64,000 nt of DNA from Doris montereyensis (taxonomy: Eukaryota; Mollusca; Gastropoda; Nudibranchia; Dorididae): the NCBI GenBank assembly GCA_037039925.1, contig JAXRKP010000221.1, positions 50,001 through 114,000 on the forward strand. Direction: 5' to 3'. A model generated the notes under the pieces. It was not told the origin of the DNA. It saw only the letters and a program-made list of their open reading frames with translations, and ran no database searches. The translations under genes were made by a program, and so were the position numbers. Of the stretch, positions 1-14,287 are shown piece by piece (within the stretch, counting starts at the first letter, position 1; each line of letters starts with the position of its first letter).

Positions 1-199
1 AAACGTGATCAAAAGAGTCTAAAACAAGTAACCGAGGATGGGCTGAAAAGAATCGACAAATTTGATATGGTCTCCAGGGAAATTAAAAAATGTGGTGCCT
101 GCAGTTCATGGCCATTCACTAGCTCTTGTGGCCCCTGCTATTATAGGACATATTATGTAACTCTGCTGTGAATGCAAGTGAAGCCAAGATGAACAAATA

Positions 200-1330
200 T
201 AGTATTATGAGGAGGTGGTTTGGTGTACCGCCTTGTCTCTTCAAATATGACATTCTTCTGCCGACAGGCAAAACTCCAGCTACGTTTAAAACCTGTCGTA
301 GAAGAATATATGGTAGGAAAAGCAAAGCTGCTAATGATGCTCGAAGACTCTAAGGATTCAATAAGATCAGTTCAGCAATACAATAAGCCGCCGACGCAGT
401 AAAAACAGCCTAGACTGCTTGCGGGTGAAGGAAGTAATAGGACACCTGCAGAGCAATCCTGTAGGGCTGGGAACATCTAAAACAAAATAGTGGTCGAAAG
501 TGAAAAGGGAAGAAAAGAGAGACATGATCATCGAAGGCGTAAGACGGGAAGACGACAATAGGCGAATTCAGAAAGCAGTCCAACAATTCCATCAAGGCCA
601 TCGGACAATCTGTGAAAACGCCTTGCAGGAGGAGCCTCGCCTGGAACGACTTATGGCAAATGGCGCCGTTGAGGATAAGTCTCCTAATCCGATCAATGTA
701 TGACCTCTTACTCTCAAATGTAAATTTAGTAAAATGTGGAAAGTCACACGATACAATTTGACCATTATGCCAAAGCAAACATACTGTTGAACATGTTTTC
801 AGTTCATTCAAAATTGATTTAGCACGGTGTCTGTACACATCGAGACATGACCAGATACTCTAGAAATTAGTATCAATCACAAGCTCAACTACAGAAAAAT
901 CACAAACGTTAACTTCCTCAGCATCCCTTCTTCAATGGAATAGGAAGAGCCATGATATGTATAGAAAATATGTGAAGGTTACCACCAACCAACGGTGCAT
1001 ACTAGACGGAGATGACTGGAACCTCTTAGCAGACCTTCCAGACCATGAGAACCATTCTCATGTTATTATGATTGGAATGAGATCTGATTTGGTACTTCAA
1101 TCAAACTCCACAAACCAAATTATTATGATTGAGTTGACAGTAGAGTATGAGAGCAGAATCGACCGAGCTCACCAATGCAAATCTGTAAAGTACTGCGACT
1201 TGGCCCAAAGTCATCAAAAAACCGGATTTATGACCAGAGTACTGGCAGTAGCAAAACACATAGGATGTGGGAGCGGACAGCTCAGTAGGTACGACGGTCA
1301 TCTACCAAGCCAAAGGTCGTGGATTCAAAT
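200..1330 (+). pseudogene. Degenerate retroelement-associated ORF (C-terminal part)
   Basis: Three reading frames in succession carry pieces of an ORF that I recognise as commonly linked to animal non-LTR reverse transcriptases. Around 220-345 reads a KPVVEEYMVGKAK piece. Around 570-700 is a piece beginning QQFHQGH. At about 768-870 is a zinc-knuckle-like PLC-x6-TVEHVFSSFK followed by LYTSRHDQIL. At 957-1200 is the segment around IELTVEYESRIDRAHQCK. The order matches the usual order in these ORFs, but stops and frameshifts lie between the pieces, so it cannot make one protein. Family recognition is from memory of the motif pattern, without a search. No reverse transcriptase core is visible upstream in the window. 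Confidence 0.6.
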
Positions 1331-1630
1331 CGCGGACGTGCTTGAATTTAAAATTCTTTTGAGGTTTTTTTTTCTAGTTTCTCCTGCTCCCTTATCCTGT
1401 AGTAGGCAGGATAAAACGAATGCCTTGTCCTATTGGAGAAGGACGATAATCTGGGAGGTCCCATGTGCCTTTGGAAAAGATCGGTGGTCGGAAATCGAAA
1501 AGAGCAGGTCATTCCGGCCGCACAAGCATAGGATATAGAGGGGAAAAAACCCTGGTCATTTCGACGTCTGTTTTCACAACAGTGCACATCTAAAGCTAGA
1601 TTTATAATCCGATTTACATAAGTAACAATG

Positions 1631-2065
1631 CCAGAGACTGTCGAAAGAGTACGGGGGCCGCTACAACAAGGGAAAACCATCTGAAGCGTTTGTTTTGTGT
1701 CGGTTTTTTTTATATATTGTTAACTTTTTGAGAATTTATTTTTTTTGTAATAAAAATACCGTTTTTGTACATTCACGATAAATAGTATTTTCAAAAAATT
1801 CATTAAAAAAAATTATCCAAAATATCGAAAAAAAACCGACGTCACTCTTTAGATATTGAATGGAAAAGACGATATGTACAGATTTTGAGTGACTTTATTC
1901 ATAACTAAGGGAGAAGATAGATTTTGAAAATTGAGTCAAAATCCAAGATGGTGGTCGTTTCTATAGCAACCAAGGACGCTACAAACTTTTCAAAGATATA
2001 GAATAACTGTATTTTGACAGTTACTCGTGTACATACTAAAAAGCAAAAATCTAAACTCAAAAAAA
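1631..2065. repeat. Dispersed repeat, copy 1
   Basis: This stretch shares order and wording with 8045-8485. Shared parts are a CGCTACAA-CAAGG-like block near 1660, a T-rich run, a GTTAACTTT block, and a block reading AAAATTGAGTCAAAATCCAAG near 1930 against AAAATTGGGTTAAAATCCAAA in the other copy. Both end in an A-rich stretch and CACTTCAG or TACTTCAG. It codes for nothing I can see. Confidence 0.55.
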
Positions 2066-2097
2066 AAAAATCACTTCAGGTACAGTTATTATGAAGA

Positions 2098-2120
2098 AGA
2101 AGAAGAAGAAGAGGAGAGAA
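2098..2120. repeat. Short GAA-rich microsatellite
   Basis: An imperfect GAA/GAG run beside the end of the dispersed repeat. Confidence 0.7.
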
Positions 2121-2538
2121 GGCGCTATGTTGCACAATAGTTGATCGAGGAAATTACAGGTGTTTACTATTTCTTTCCTATCTTCCTCCCTCACACTCGT
2201 CCGTTTTCTGTCTGCCTGTCTACTGCCTTTCTTTCTGTTTGTCTGTCAATATATATTACATCTTTGTTGACTTCAACAATGGCAGTAGCAGCTTGTGAAG
2301 AAACTTTGCAGGACATCATTCTCATCCCGGGCTTATTTTATTTGAATCTATGCACGCCGCGTCAACAGTTTGGAACTCCTTGTCCATAAAACATCAGACA
2401 ATGCCCAGATTTACAAAACTTTCAAAACAATACTCAAAACGGAACTTTTTAAACAAGACAGTGTATAACTAAACCACACTTTTCAGGTTTTTTTGGAAAA
2501 TAATGTTGCAATTTGAAACGTCAATAGCAGAAATTTAG

Positions 2539-2699
2539 CTTTACTGGGGAGTCGTAGAGAGGCCGTAGTGTTTTGAGTATGTAATCAAAACGACACTGGT
2601 TCAAACCCCATGGCTAGCACAAATAAGGCAGGCCTCCGGTCGGTGATATCGCACTTTTGTGGGTATACATATCTTTAATGTCCATAGCAATATACACGC

Positions 2700-2700
<1 letters not shown>
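2539..2700 (+). repeat. tRNA-derived SINE-like element
   Basis: A GGGGAGTCGTAGAGAGGCCG segment resembles a pol III A box, and GGTTCAAACCCC about 50 bases later fits a B box. The layout is that of a tRNA-derived SINE head rather than a functional tRNA: no clean acceptor stem or anticodon arm can be drawn. Confidence 0.45.
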
Positions 2701-4266
<1,566 letters not shown>

Positions 4267-4559
4267 GATGAGAAGAAATGAGGGGTGTCATGAATCCAAG
4301 CTGATTAGCTGAAAAGAACATGACAACATTCTTCAATAACAAAAATTTCATGTGGGGGAGTGTGGTGAGTCCAAACTGATTGGCTCAAAATAATCAAAAT
4401 AACATTTATATAAACAGTAAAAGAGGTGAGTGTTGGAGGGAAAAGCAGACAGTGTAGGCAGACAAATGCGCTCACACCCACACTCAGTTCAAAACTGAAA
4501 ACTACTTATATCTCAAACTTAACAGTGTCACATAATTATAAGCAATAAATCACAGTGGC

Positions 4560-5200
4560 AAGAACAACTTAGATCACTGTGCAGGAACGTAAATGGCTCG
4601 TTATTGTTCTTTAGACTACACCTGTAAGCTACATAATTCAACTGTCCTAAACATGTCAAAGAGAAATGCTCCAGGTCTTTCTTAAAACCACTTCTAGGTT
4701 ATGGTAACTGTGTCTGGGATATCAGCAGACATCCATACAAGAAATTTAGAAAGTACAAAAGAATGTAGCTCCCTTTGTAATTAACAAAGCCAAAACCAAC
4801 ATGAATCAATGCGGATTTCATTGGAAGAACATAGAGCCAGGAATAAAATGATTGTTTTCTTTAAGGCTATAAATGGTCAACTGATTATCCCATTAGACCA
4901 GCTTAAACCTAATACAAGAATGAGTGGATCAGGCTGATAGTTAAACATACATATCTTCAAATATTGTCAGTTGCACTTATTTTACTCTACTATGCCTACA
5001 GAGAGGCTGAAAGAAACTGCCACCAGAAATTAAACTCAGCAGTAAATTGACAACTTTAGAAATAAAACGGAATACATAACTTTAAAATCAAAATTAGATT
5101 AATAGCTTGTGGTTAAATTCAAAATCATACAAGTTGACGACAGCAAATTCTCAAGAATTGACTTTGTCAGTTATTATTACAATAAAGAAAAAAATGTTGA
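4560..5200 (+). pseudogene. Non-LTR reverse transcriptase C-terminal remnant, family C copy 1
   Basis: The stretch follows the wording of 42195-42850 closely: a GAACAAC-TAGA-CACT opening, then a region corresponding to the CYKALV...LDY part of CR1/L2-type reverse transcriptases, then KAINGQ and the closing region. Frames are broken many times. Both copies end near a TCAAGAATT...GTCAGTTAT segment. I read it as a dead 3' fragment. Confidence 0.55.
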
Positions 5201-6040
5201 GAGAAAATTTCATGAACAACGATGAAACAAGGTAATTCATCCATGTTGTGATGAATGACAATTGAACAAATTTAAAGTAATTGGAAGCCTACCCATTGTT
5301 TACACTTTTTTAATATCTTTCAGTAGAAATCATTGTCTAAGTTGTCTGCATCTTTCTTTTCTGTTTTTTATTTCCAAGTACAGATCTTTCTCTATAGTTA
5401 AAATATTTTGGTTTTGGTTTTTTATTTTGTTTTGGTTTGGTTTTTTGTTTGTTTTTGGCTTTTTATTTTCATATTCTACATTGTTTTGTTATTGTTGTTC
5501 TTTTGTTTCGTTGTAGTGAGACTCTTTCAAACCTTTTACATGTAGGCGTACTATTATAGATTGTGTTTCGTTTGAAGGACGGTTTTAATTTGATGTCCAT
5601 TTCATTACTCTGCTTGGTGTTATATTGAGAAACCTCAGCAATTTTTTCTGACCTTATGCAAATAACTCATTTGTAAACCAGAATGTCCTTACAATTTTGA
5701 CAAAAGAAAGTTTTTATGAACATTAAAGAAGGTTGAATCACAATAGTAAATTGATATTTCAGAATAAATGCAAGAGTCTCTCGCTTTCTTACAGCGTAGA
5801 GGAAACAACTGACAATGCTTTAGCAATCATCAGTTATGTTTCTGTTGTCATAGAGATTGATCGGTACCAGTTCACTTGATGGTCTACCATGATAATATGT
5901 TCTACTGTAAGTCCCTCCTGATTAACCACAGTCTACTGTTGCCTGTTGATTTATATATATTCACTTGCCTAGACCTGTCCCACATGTCCGTCTATAAGAT
6001 GAGCTGTTAGTGAGTGCTACGGGTAGGTTCTACTTCTTTC
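5200..6040. other. Non-coding, T/G-rich stretch
   Basis: Contains a TTTTGG-rich low-complexity run around 5400-5480 and otherwise unassigned AT-rich sequence. No exon was recognised. Confidence 0.5.
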
Positions 6041-6260
6041 CTTTTATTCTTTCACTTACCTTTCATCTTGCTGTTTCCTCTTAATTTACCCTGAAATCAC
6101 CACATATGATGGGCCAATTAATTTCAATGAAGCAAACTATCCATAAGATTGAAGGATGCCATTGTTAGGCAATATTCCTATGCTCTCATTCATTTATTAT
6201 CTATTATGTTTCTCTTTCCTCTCAATTCGCCCTGAGATCACCACGTGTGATGGGTAAATT
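6040..6260. repeat. Tandem pair of a dispersed repeat
   Basis: Two adjacent copies of a unit containing a TTTCCTCT-TTAATT/CAATTC-CCCTGA block followed by TCACCAC-TGATGGG (near 6075-6115 and 6210-6253). A third, diverged copy lies at 12870-12970. Function unknown. Confidence 0.5.
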
Positions 6261-6950
6261 CGAATCAAACAAACTTCTATGTCCTTCCAAGAAGTTGAGA
6301 CATGCTACCGGTATGTCCTACAACTTTTTTTCATTTATTTACTATCTGTCTGTGGTCTTGCTACTTCCCCCTTTATTCACTACTTTTCATTCAATCAATC
6401 AATCCTCCAATCTATCATTACTATCAACCAATCCAATGACAGTCGCAATCACCTGTATAAATGCAGAAGGAAAACGATTGTGGCTTGTAGTAGAATGTAG
6501 TGGACCATCAAATGGAACAGTTGTCAGGCTGGTCAGGTGGTATACCGTCAAGTAAAACAGAAACAGCATGGTGGACCGTCAAGTGGGCTGGAACCGATTG
6601 ATCTATGAGGAAATAAGAATTAATTTGATGGGACTCTGAAGCCTAAAATGTCCATGTATTGCCACCTGATCTTGCACAACTAGTCATTAAAGAAAATATG
6701 TCTTAGTGATTGATTGCTTTAGTTTGAAAATATGCCTTTTTTTTTATACCATTCTAATTCAACTTCTTCCTCTCCACTTTCTTGGATCACGGTAGGGAAT
6801 TTTTTCAAGAAGATAGAAACATCAGAACAATCCTTACAATTTACAACTTTCTCTTACGGTTACCCTACTCCTAGTACCAAATTGTACTCCTTTCTTGATT
6901 ACATATTAACGTATCATATTTGTTTCCTTTTTGTCATGTTATCTATCCAG

Positions 6951-7013
6951 AGCATGGATTCAAGATCAAGGGGCAGTAGGAACAAAGTCAGATTGTTGTC
7001 TCCAATACGAGAA
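6951..7013 (+). CDS. Unrecognised gene, first coding exon
   Basis: The acceptor TCTATCCAG precedes AGC and an ATG at 6954. The exon reads MDSRSRGSRNK and ends at CGAGAA followed by the strong donor GTGAGT. I chose this ATG because it is the only one in the exon and the frame runs cleanly to the donor. Assignment to the downstream exons rests on strand, spacing and composition, not on a closed phase. Confidence 0.45.
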
Positions 7014-7583
7014 GTGAGTGCTGATTATGAAATCATAAAGTTAGGAAACCATAATAAGAAAAAACTATCAAAGCAAAAACAAACAAAACAATGAACAACA
7101 GAGCCTTCTGCAGAGACAAAAAAACAAGTATTTTTAAAAACTCAACACCCAGAATGAAATGAAAGTTGCTTATGCAATTTATAGAATGGAACCTGGCTCA
7201 TTTTGTATCATTTTGTAGATGACAATGATTCCATGATCAATATTGTAGATGGTTTAATGATTTTTTCTTAATTGATATAATTTCAACATGTATTTCAGTG
7301 TAGCAATTTTCTTATTCACCTATATCATGGTTAGTTTTTAATCCAGACATGAAATATGGTAACAATAATATAAATGTTTAAGCCTGTTGCAACGGTCTAA
7401 TGAATCTAATCAGCCATTTCGGTGATCTATCACACTCGTATTGGAAAACTCCCACAAAGGACATTCTGAATCTGACATCATGTAACTAAGACTAATGAAA
7501 GGCTTCAAAAGTTTTCACATCAAAATTTATTGTTAATTTTAAAAGTTTGCATTACAATCCGATGCATAAAGAAACTTTGAAAG

Positions 7584-7619
<36 letters not shown>

Positions 7620-9548
7620 AATCAGTATCATCTTATCGAAATAGTTGTTTTTAAAAGATCATATTTTGTTTTTGTGCAAAATGTTTACACCAAAAACTCG
7701 ATTCTTTCACACCAAGACCCCAAAAGTTGTATGTTAACCCTGTCGGATAGTTAGTCGGTTGTTCACAATGATGTAAGCTACTTGGAATGTCTAGCCAAGA
7801 TGGTCATCAATGTGTCATCAGAATCTGCTCTGTTTTTAAAAATTTGTAAGCAATTTTTTTCCAATTAAGCCTACTCTTCAAATTATGTAGCTGAAGTTAG
7901 TTCCTGTACTAAGTACTGTCAAAGGGATGTTGTCTCACATGCTCCTCCTTTGCACGGTGGTATTGTAAATATTCTATGAATTTCATTATTCACTGAAAAA
8001 CCTATAATCCTCTTTTTTGATATGAACAAAGCCAGGCACTGATGAAAGAGAAAGGGGACTGCTACAAGAAGGGCAACCCGTCTGAAGGGTCTTGTTTGTG
8101 TTTTTTTCTTATTGATATCTTTATTTGCGTTTTTCACAACATGCAGTTTTTTCACACTAACGTTCCATCTCCTCCGATATTTTCCGATCAATTTGTATAA
8201 TATTTGGCGTACAGATTCCTCTGACTAATATTAAAAATATTACATCAGAAGTTTTTGATATCTTGTTAACTTTCTTAGAAAAAAATCATTCTTGTTATAA
8301 AAAATGACACTTTTTGCATACACTATATATTGTATTATTTTTAAACAAATGTTTTGATAACTATCCAAAGTATCTCAATTTTATGACATCACATTTTAGA
8401 TTTGATTCATAGCTAAGTGAGGAGGTCAAGCTTAAAAATTGGGTTAAAATCCAAAATGACGAAAAAGCAAAACAAATTACTTCAGATGGCTTTTCCTTTA
8501 CGCTGAATAGTTATAATGAAAACCTCAAAATGAGAGCATTTCTTATGAGCGTTGATAAAAATAGAGAGGGCACAATATGGATTCATAATGAAGTTCCTTG
8601 TTCATCTTTTTCAAAGGTTTCTGGTGTTATCCCAGTCCATGTTATCCCTAAGGGACATAAAGTTATGAAAGGAGCTGGGGGTCATGCACCTATCTTGGTT
8701 CAGGCTTTACCCCCAGAAGTCAACCATCCTAAACCAGCCATGAAACCGAGCGAACGGCAATATACGTAAGTAATTACTACATAGTAGGCCCATAAAGAGT
8801 TTGTTTTCTATTATTTGTCAAGACGCTACTAATTTCATGAAAGCCCCATGTTTACCTGATCTGTTTTCAATAGTAATTTACATGTGATTTAAGTACATCA
8901 TCTGCCATTAAGGTTTTTAAAATGTTAGTTTGTTTTCTTTATTTCTTCAGAGAAGTGGACCAAGTTGTTGCAGACTATCTTCACTATTCCAGATATGGTC
9001 AAGTGATGCCAGTGGTGTATGGTGGAGGAACAGGTGTGGGATCTCTTGGAAGTGGAGGTGGATTAAGTTGTGCATGTTGTTCTGACAGAAACCGTGAAAG
9101 CATTAAGAAAAAAATGGCGTTAGCAAGAGGAGAAGACATATTTCAGGAGGAGGGACAATCAAAGTTACCAGATGAAACTGCTGAGGGCATTCCTAAAGAA
9201 AATCTTCCATCAACTGAGGAAGGCCCTTCACAAATGCCAAGGACCATTATGAGAGGTCCACCACCACATGCCCAACAAATGTGGGGATACTATCAGCCAA
9301 AACCACATGCAGGAACCTTTTTAAACCCTGAATTTAATCGTCCATTTATGCTTCATACTGTTGCAGAGGATGATGGTCGCAAACAGAGGGATGAACATGA
9401 TTACATTAACACAAGGATATTGGAGGCCAACTTCAAATATGACAAGAGTATGGAAAAACTGGAGTCTCACCTTAAAAATGGATTTCAACTTCCATCTGAT
9501 GCTGTTTATGTTGATAGATATGATGAACAACCAAGTGATGGATTGTAA
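6951..9548 (+). CDS. Unrecognised multi-exon protein-coding gene (whole span)
   Basis: Three exons can be supported: 6951-7013 (start codon at 6954), 8486-8765 and 8951-9548 (stop TAA at 9546-9548). I do not recognise the product. The visible reading frame gives about 312 residues: a basic 20-residue N-terminus rich in Ser/Arg, a compact middle with VPCSSF and VIPVHVIPKGHKV segments, a Gly-rich patch running into a CACC cysteine cluster, then a charged, Pro-rich tail. There is no signal peptide or membrane helix. The splice between the second and third exons is phase-perfect and canonical. Exon 1 ends in phase 0, while exon 2 needs one preceding base, so a small exon is missing, the acceptor is wrong, or one base is in error. 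Polyadenylation signals lie at 10005-10015. Confidence 0.6.
7584..7617. repeat. (GTT)n microsatellite
   Basis: About eleven GTT units, inside the presumed first intron of the unrecognised gene. Confidence 0.95.
8045..8485. repeat. Dispersed repeat, copy 2
   Basis: Second copy of the repeat at 1631-2065. Its right end, TACTTCAG, coincides with the splice acceptor of the exon at 8486, so the acceptor may have been supplied by the repeat. Confidence 0.5.
8486..8765 (+). CDS. Unrecognised gene, internal exon
   Basis: Starts after CTTCAG and ends at TATAC before the strong donor GTAAGT. The frame (GFSFTLNSYNENLK onward) is open throughout and leaves two bases, which pair with the single leading base of the next exon to make Thr. 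An internal ATG at 8530 is a possible alternative start if the first exon does not belong to the gene. Confidence 0.65.
8951..9548 (+). CDS. Unrecognised gene, terminal exon
   Basis: The acceptor TTTCTTCAG is strong. The frame reads EVDQVVADYLHYSRYGQVMP, then a glycine-rich segment, a CACC cysteine pair, acidic and proline-rich stretches, and closes near DEQPSDGL before TAA. Composition is protein-like, unlike neighbouring chance frames. The 3' UTR probably runs to the AATAAA pair near 10005-10015. Confidence 0.7.
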
Positions 9549-12500
9549 ATGTAACGCACTCCTTAGAAATGAAAACAACAGTTAGAAAAGTTTGATGACT
9601 TTCAGTAACTTCATCTGTCTGGCAAACAGCAAAACTAGCCTTTGAGGTGTATCATTTTTAATCTATGAAAAGGGCACAAATACCCAAAGGTGGGCACAAT
9701 GTTAAGTTTGTGAAAACTTTTTGAATGCATTGCATTATGTAAATAATGGATGTGTAAAAAGATGTTTGGAGTATTTGTATATTGTTAAGGGGTTGGCCTC
9801 TGATACTGAAGATTCAAGTTTTATCCAGGCACGAAATAATGACATAGATTATACTAGTTTTCTGCAAACATTACTTTATGTCCTGGAAAGCACAGTAATC
9901 TCAGGGTTATTATTTCTGAGCAGAGTACAAATCTCCTGGATTACATGTGTCCATAGGTAAAATCTATGTCAAATCCTTGAATTTTTATCAATTTTTAGTT
10001 CATCAATAAAATAAAGTTGGGTGGGGAAAAGTATTATAACTAGCAATATCATCTTAAGAGATAGGCTTATCATTTGATACTTTTATTTCATGTTGAATCA
10101 GTGATTAAATCAGCTCAATTTAAAGATACTTTTGTTATATTTTACTTGAATCTATATCTCATTTTTCTTTCAGCTCCAAACCAAAGAATAGGATAACCTT
10201 ACCCAGCAATGTTGAGAAATAGGATATTTAATGAGTGCACTTAGGGTAACAATAAAATATCACTACAAGCACATGAAGGAAAAGATAACTTGCATTTCTT
10301 TTTTTAAGAAAAGAAGCAGGTTTTTAGAACATTGTTATTGTTACATAGTAAGCATTCATTACAGTTCATCATGTCTTATTAAATAATTGTCAGGTTATTT
10401 TGGAGAAGAAGAAAATATTTTTCTTATGACATAAGTATTGGATATTTTTAGAAAATGTTGCTTTCTGAGGAAGAAAAGGATATTAAGTAAGAAGTGTTAA
10501 AGGGTTTTTCTCTGGTTTCTTGACAATCCAACGTAATGAATTATATGTCACTGTTATTTTATATTTGATTTTCTTTATGCAGTTTTGCTTTCCAATGACA
10601 GTAATGTAATGGAAATACTTTTCTTAATTGGTTTGTTTGAAATGGTCATGCTTCATCATTTTAATGTATTCCTTTGATAAAGTAATTTGCTTTACAAAAT
10701 TCAGGTATCAACTATCCCTAATATTTTAATTTACACTGTTACATTAACAGTTTCATTTTCAATGCTTTGTGTTCATCAAAATCATTACGTACACTCCATT
10801 CATCATTTATGTTTTCAAGAGCATTATTATAAATCTTGGAAAATCTTTATGGTTGTATTATCTCATTTGTTATGTTCTCTATTGTACCAGTCATTCCTAA
10901 CAAAATACGATGCTCATTAGGTATTCTTATCTTAAGCATAAACTCATGCATATTGATGTAGCCAATAGTTTTACTTCTGTACTCATTTCATGCAACAGAG
11001 TAACTTTTGCTCTTTTGATCAGAATGTTTCCTCTAGAAGTGTTTGTATACCTGCCCTTAATCAAAAAAATGTATAAATGTGTTAGCACTTGAAGTGCAAG
11101 ATTTAAATGTCAGAATTTATAAAACCAAGACTAGACTCATTTGTAAAAGTGCAAATACTCATTCATTTTATGGTGTCACTGCTTATGCTATAAATTGGAG
11201 CATTCACCAAAATTTTCATTTGCACCTTTTACATAATGAAATCTACTAGGAGTAATTTTCTTAGCGTATTTCCTAATGATAAAATGTTCTTCTCTTCATG
11301 GGATGTGAAAACAATCTTCATATTTTTGGCACAACGAAAAAGTTGTAGAAATCATGATTTATTGTAAAATAATAAGTGAAAGAAAGTAAATTCAAACATA
11401 CTCATTTCGCACATTGTAGTTAAGATACATTAATCTTCCTTTATCATTCTCGTTTTAATTTCAGTGTCTGGTAAATACAGATATTTGTTAAAAAGTTCTT
11501 AAGTCATGCACGCATAGGACTTTATCTTACATTGCTGTTGTAAGCATAAAAAGGCTGACATGGTATCACTCTTTTCATTTACAAATTTTTGTGACAAATG
11601 TTATGAAATATATCTTTTTTATAATTTTACATTCATATTTTACCTAACAATAATTCATATTGTGTGATTTACTTATAATAATAACATGTGCAATTGATTC
11701 AGTTTCATGCTCATGAAGTCAAATTTATGTTTGAAAGAAAAACAAAGGACAGCAAGACAAATAATTTGTTTCTTGCACTGTTTCCTTCTTCTTCATAACA
11801 ATAACTGAAATCTTGACTATTAGTACCAGCGTGCTATATAGTTAGCATTATGAACTGCTGCATTTAAACTAAACCTATACCTTCCAGTTCATTATGCAGG
11901 ATTTGTAAAGTTCTGGATGATCAAATATTCTTCTTTTCTTTTTTTGGAGGTGGGTAGGGACAAGGAAATGTAACGGGAAAGAAAAGAGAATAAAGAAAAC
12001 AGACAAATATGCCAATAAGCAAACAGCTTGAAGAGAGCTTTATTTTAGGTCTTGCTGGAGTTATAGAGTTTAATTTTTTCATGAAAATCTAGTTTTGTTT
12101 TTCTTGCAGATTATTCAGAAACATTTCATATTAATTCCCCAATGCTGTACCATGATGTTCTTATTAGCTTACTGCAAAAGTCAGTGAGCGCATTTATTAT
12201 TAGATATGGATATTGGCATTGAGAAGACAAATAATAAATGTGTATATATATGGTTTATTGAATATTTGAGAAGAAATCCTCAACACCAACAAATAAAATA
12301 TTTTCCCAAACTCATCTCACTTACATGTTCTTGTTACATAAGATATGACTGTGACCAAGGTTACAGAGGATAACTAAATAATAATCAGCCCTCATTCTTT
12401 TTTTTTTTCATTTCAACAAATCAGAAGTGTGTGCACGAAAGAAAAAAAGCAAAACAAAAAAACAATCTACATTGTCAAACCTGGTTTTGCTACTAAAGGT

Positions 12501-12860
12501 AATCTGTGAGTGGTCCCATAGATTTGACATAGAAGCAATTTGGGCTGTTGTATTAGATGAAAATGGAGCTTAAAGAACCAATTGTTGTTTATTTAGTGTG
12601 TTTACCTTTAAAACCAGTTGTTTGAATTGATAGTGTCCACTACTAAAGAAAATCTCAGTCATCCTGGAACTTGAGTATCATAATTGTCCTTGTCAGCAAA
12701 AATCAAGATATCATCCACTTTTCTCTTCCCTAAAAAATAACTCACTTTTTAGTTTTCTGTAATGTCCTGCTTTACTGTATGTTTCTTGTTTGTTCTTGTT
12801 GTGTTGTAATTGTTGTTATTGTTGTAGTTGACATGTTAGGGGGTGATTAGGAGATGCTAC
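9549..12860. other. 3' UTR then non-coding AT-rich stretch
   Basis: The first 460 bases are the likely 3' UTR of the unrecognised gene, with overlapping AATAAA signals at 10005-10015. Beyond that I see no exon, RNA gene or recognisable mobile element on either strand. Confidence 0.5.
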
Positions 12861-12869
12861 TGATGGGTC

Positions 12870-12970
12870 CTGCTTCTTCTTTTTTTAACTTTCTTTCACC
12901 TGCTTTTTATCCTGCTACTTTTTCTTAATTCACCCTGAGGTTACTGTTTATAGTGGGTGAAGTAAACAGA
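12870..12970. repeat. Dispersed repeat, third copy of the 6.1-kb unit
   Basis: A CCTGCTTTTTATCCTGCTAC block and an AATTCACCCTGAGGTTACTG block match the order and wording of the pair at 6040-6260, with divergence. Confidence 0.45.
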
Positions 12971-14287
12971 AAATTGACATATTAGATTCACCTCAGACTC
13001 AAAATACCATATACTAGCAGTTGAAGTCACTATTTGTGAATGATTCATAACTCTCCTCCCACTGAATTTTAAATATCATATTTTCTGATTTGCATTCCCT
13101 TTCCACACACACATTTCATTTTCTCATCTTTGGTTTCAAGCTTGATTTTCTTTCCATTTTTAAAATTTTATTTTTGGTATTGTCTTTATTTTGGTTTATT
13201 TTTTGTTGCTGTTGTTTTTGTTAAGTATTGTTGTACTTGGTTGAATTTGTTTTTTTTTGTTTTTGTTTAGGGAGGGAGCTGTTACAGTTGTAATTCCCAC
13301 TTTCTTCCTTTCTGAATTCTTCTGTCCTTTTTTTTTTCTTTTTTGTGTGTTCATCTACATTCTGTCAAACCCTGCACAGATTGGTGTTGTCTTTCATGGG
13401 ATTTTCATTATACATTTATTCTATGCAAAGTACAGAAAGGTGATCAAGTTCAAAATGATTAACAGCCAAGGGAGTCTATTATTACCATCAGCCAATGGGA
13501 AGAACTAGTAGTTGAGTTTCCTTTACAGGAGATTATAGGATAACCATTTTTACCTCTTTATTATGTATCCTAATCCATCCACGCATTTCTAAAAGCAAAA
13601 CAAACAAGAAACCATAAATAAAAAGCATCAATAAATACGAAGATAAAGAGAAAGGAATGGATAGATAAATACAATCATTCATAGAGATGGTTGGCTAGAG
13701 GTGAGAAAACACTTTCTGGATTGTTAAACATCCCCGAGTTATGGTATTCAGTCCACTGTTGGGGAAATAAACCGCAACGCAAAACAGAAGTTCCCTCGAA
13801 GGAACTTTACTATATTGATGGGTATCGATTATTTTAGAGTCCAAATGATAAGGGAATGAGCAGAGTAGATTTTTTGTCCACAGTCTCAAGGTAGGGAGTT
13901 GGTGGAGTTTACAAAGGATTTGGGTCTGTTTTAGTCTTAGCAAGGCAGGAAGCAAACTGACTGTGATCATTTATTATAATGGGATACTGAATGATAGTTT
14001 AATTAGAGCTGATAATAAAATTATAATACATGTAATTCATGTGTACCAAACATAATCATAAGCCTATTGCTTCAAAAGATGATAACAGGCATACATAATA
14101 AAAACAATTCAAGAAAAGAAAAACAAATACCACCTGGATGTCTGAGCTATGCAGATCAAAGAAAACTTATTAAAAGCTATTGAGATCTCGAGCTTTGTTG
14201 TAAAATATTCGTTACCTGAATGAACTATATTAAGTTTAAGGATATAATCATAACACTGTTACAGCACGCCAACAATATTTTGTGGGC

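Noticed and set aside
5262..5516. Hydrophobic Phe/Leu-rich frame that might be a small membrane protein
   Set aside because: It comes from T/G-rich low-complexity DNA and has no conserved features.
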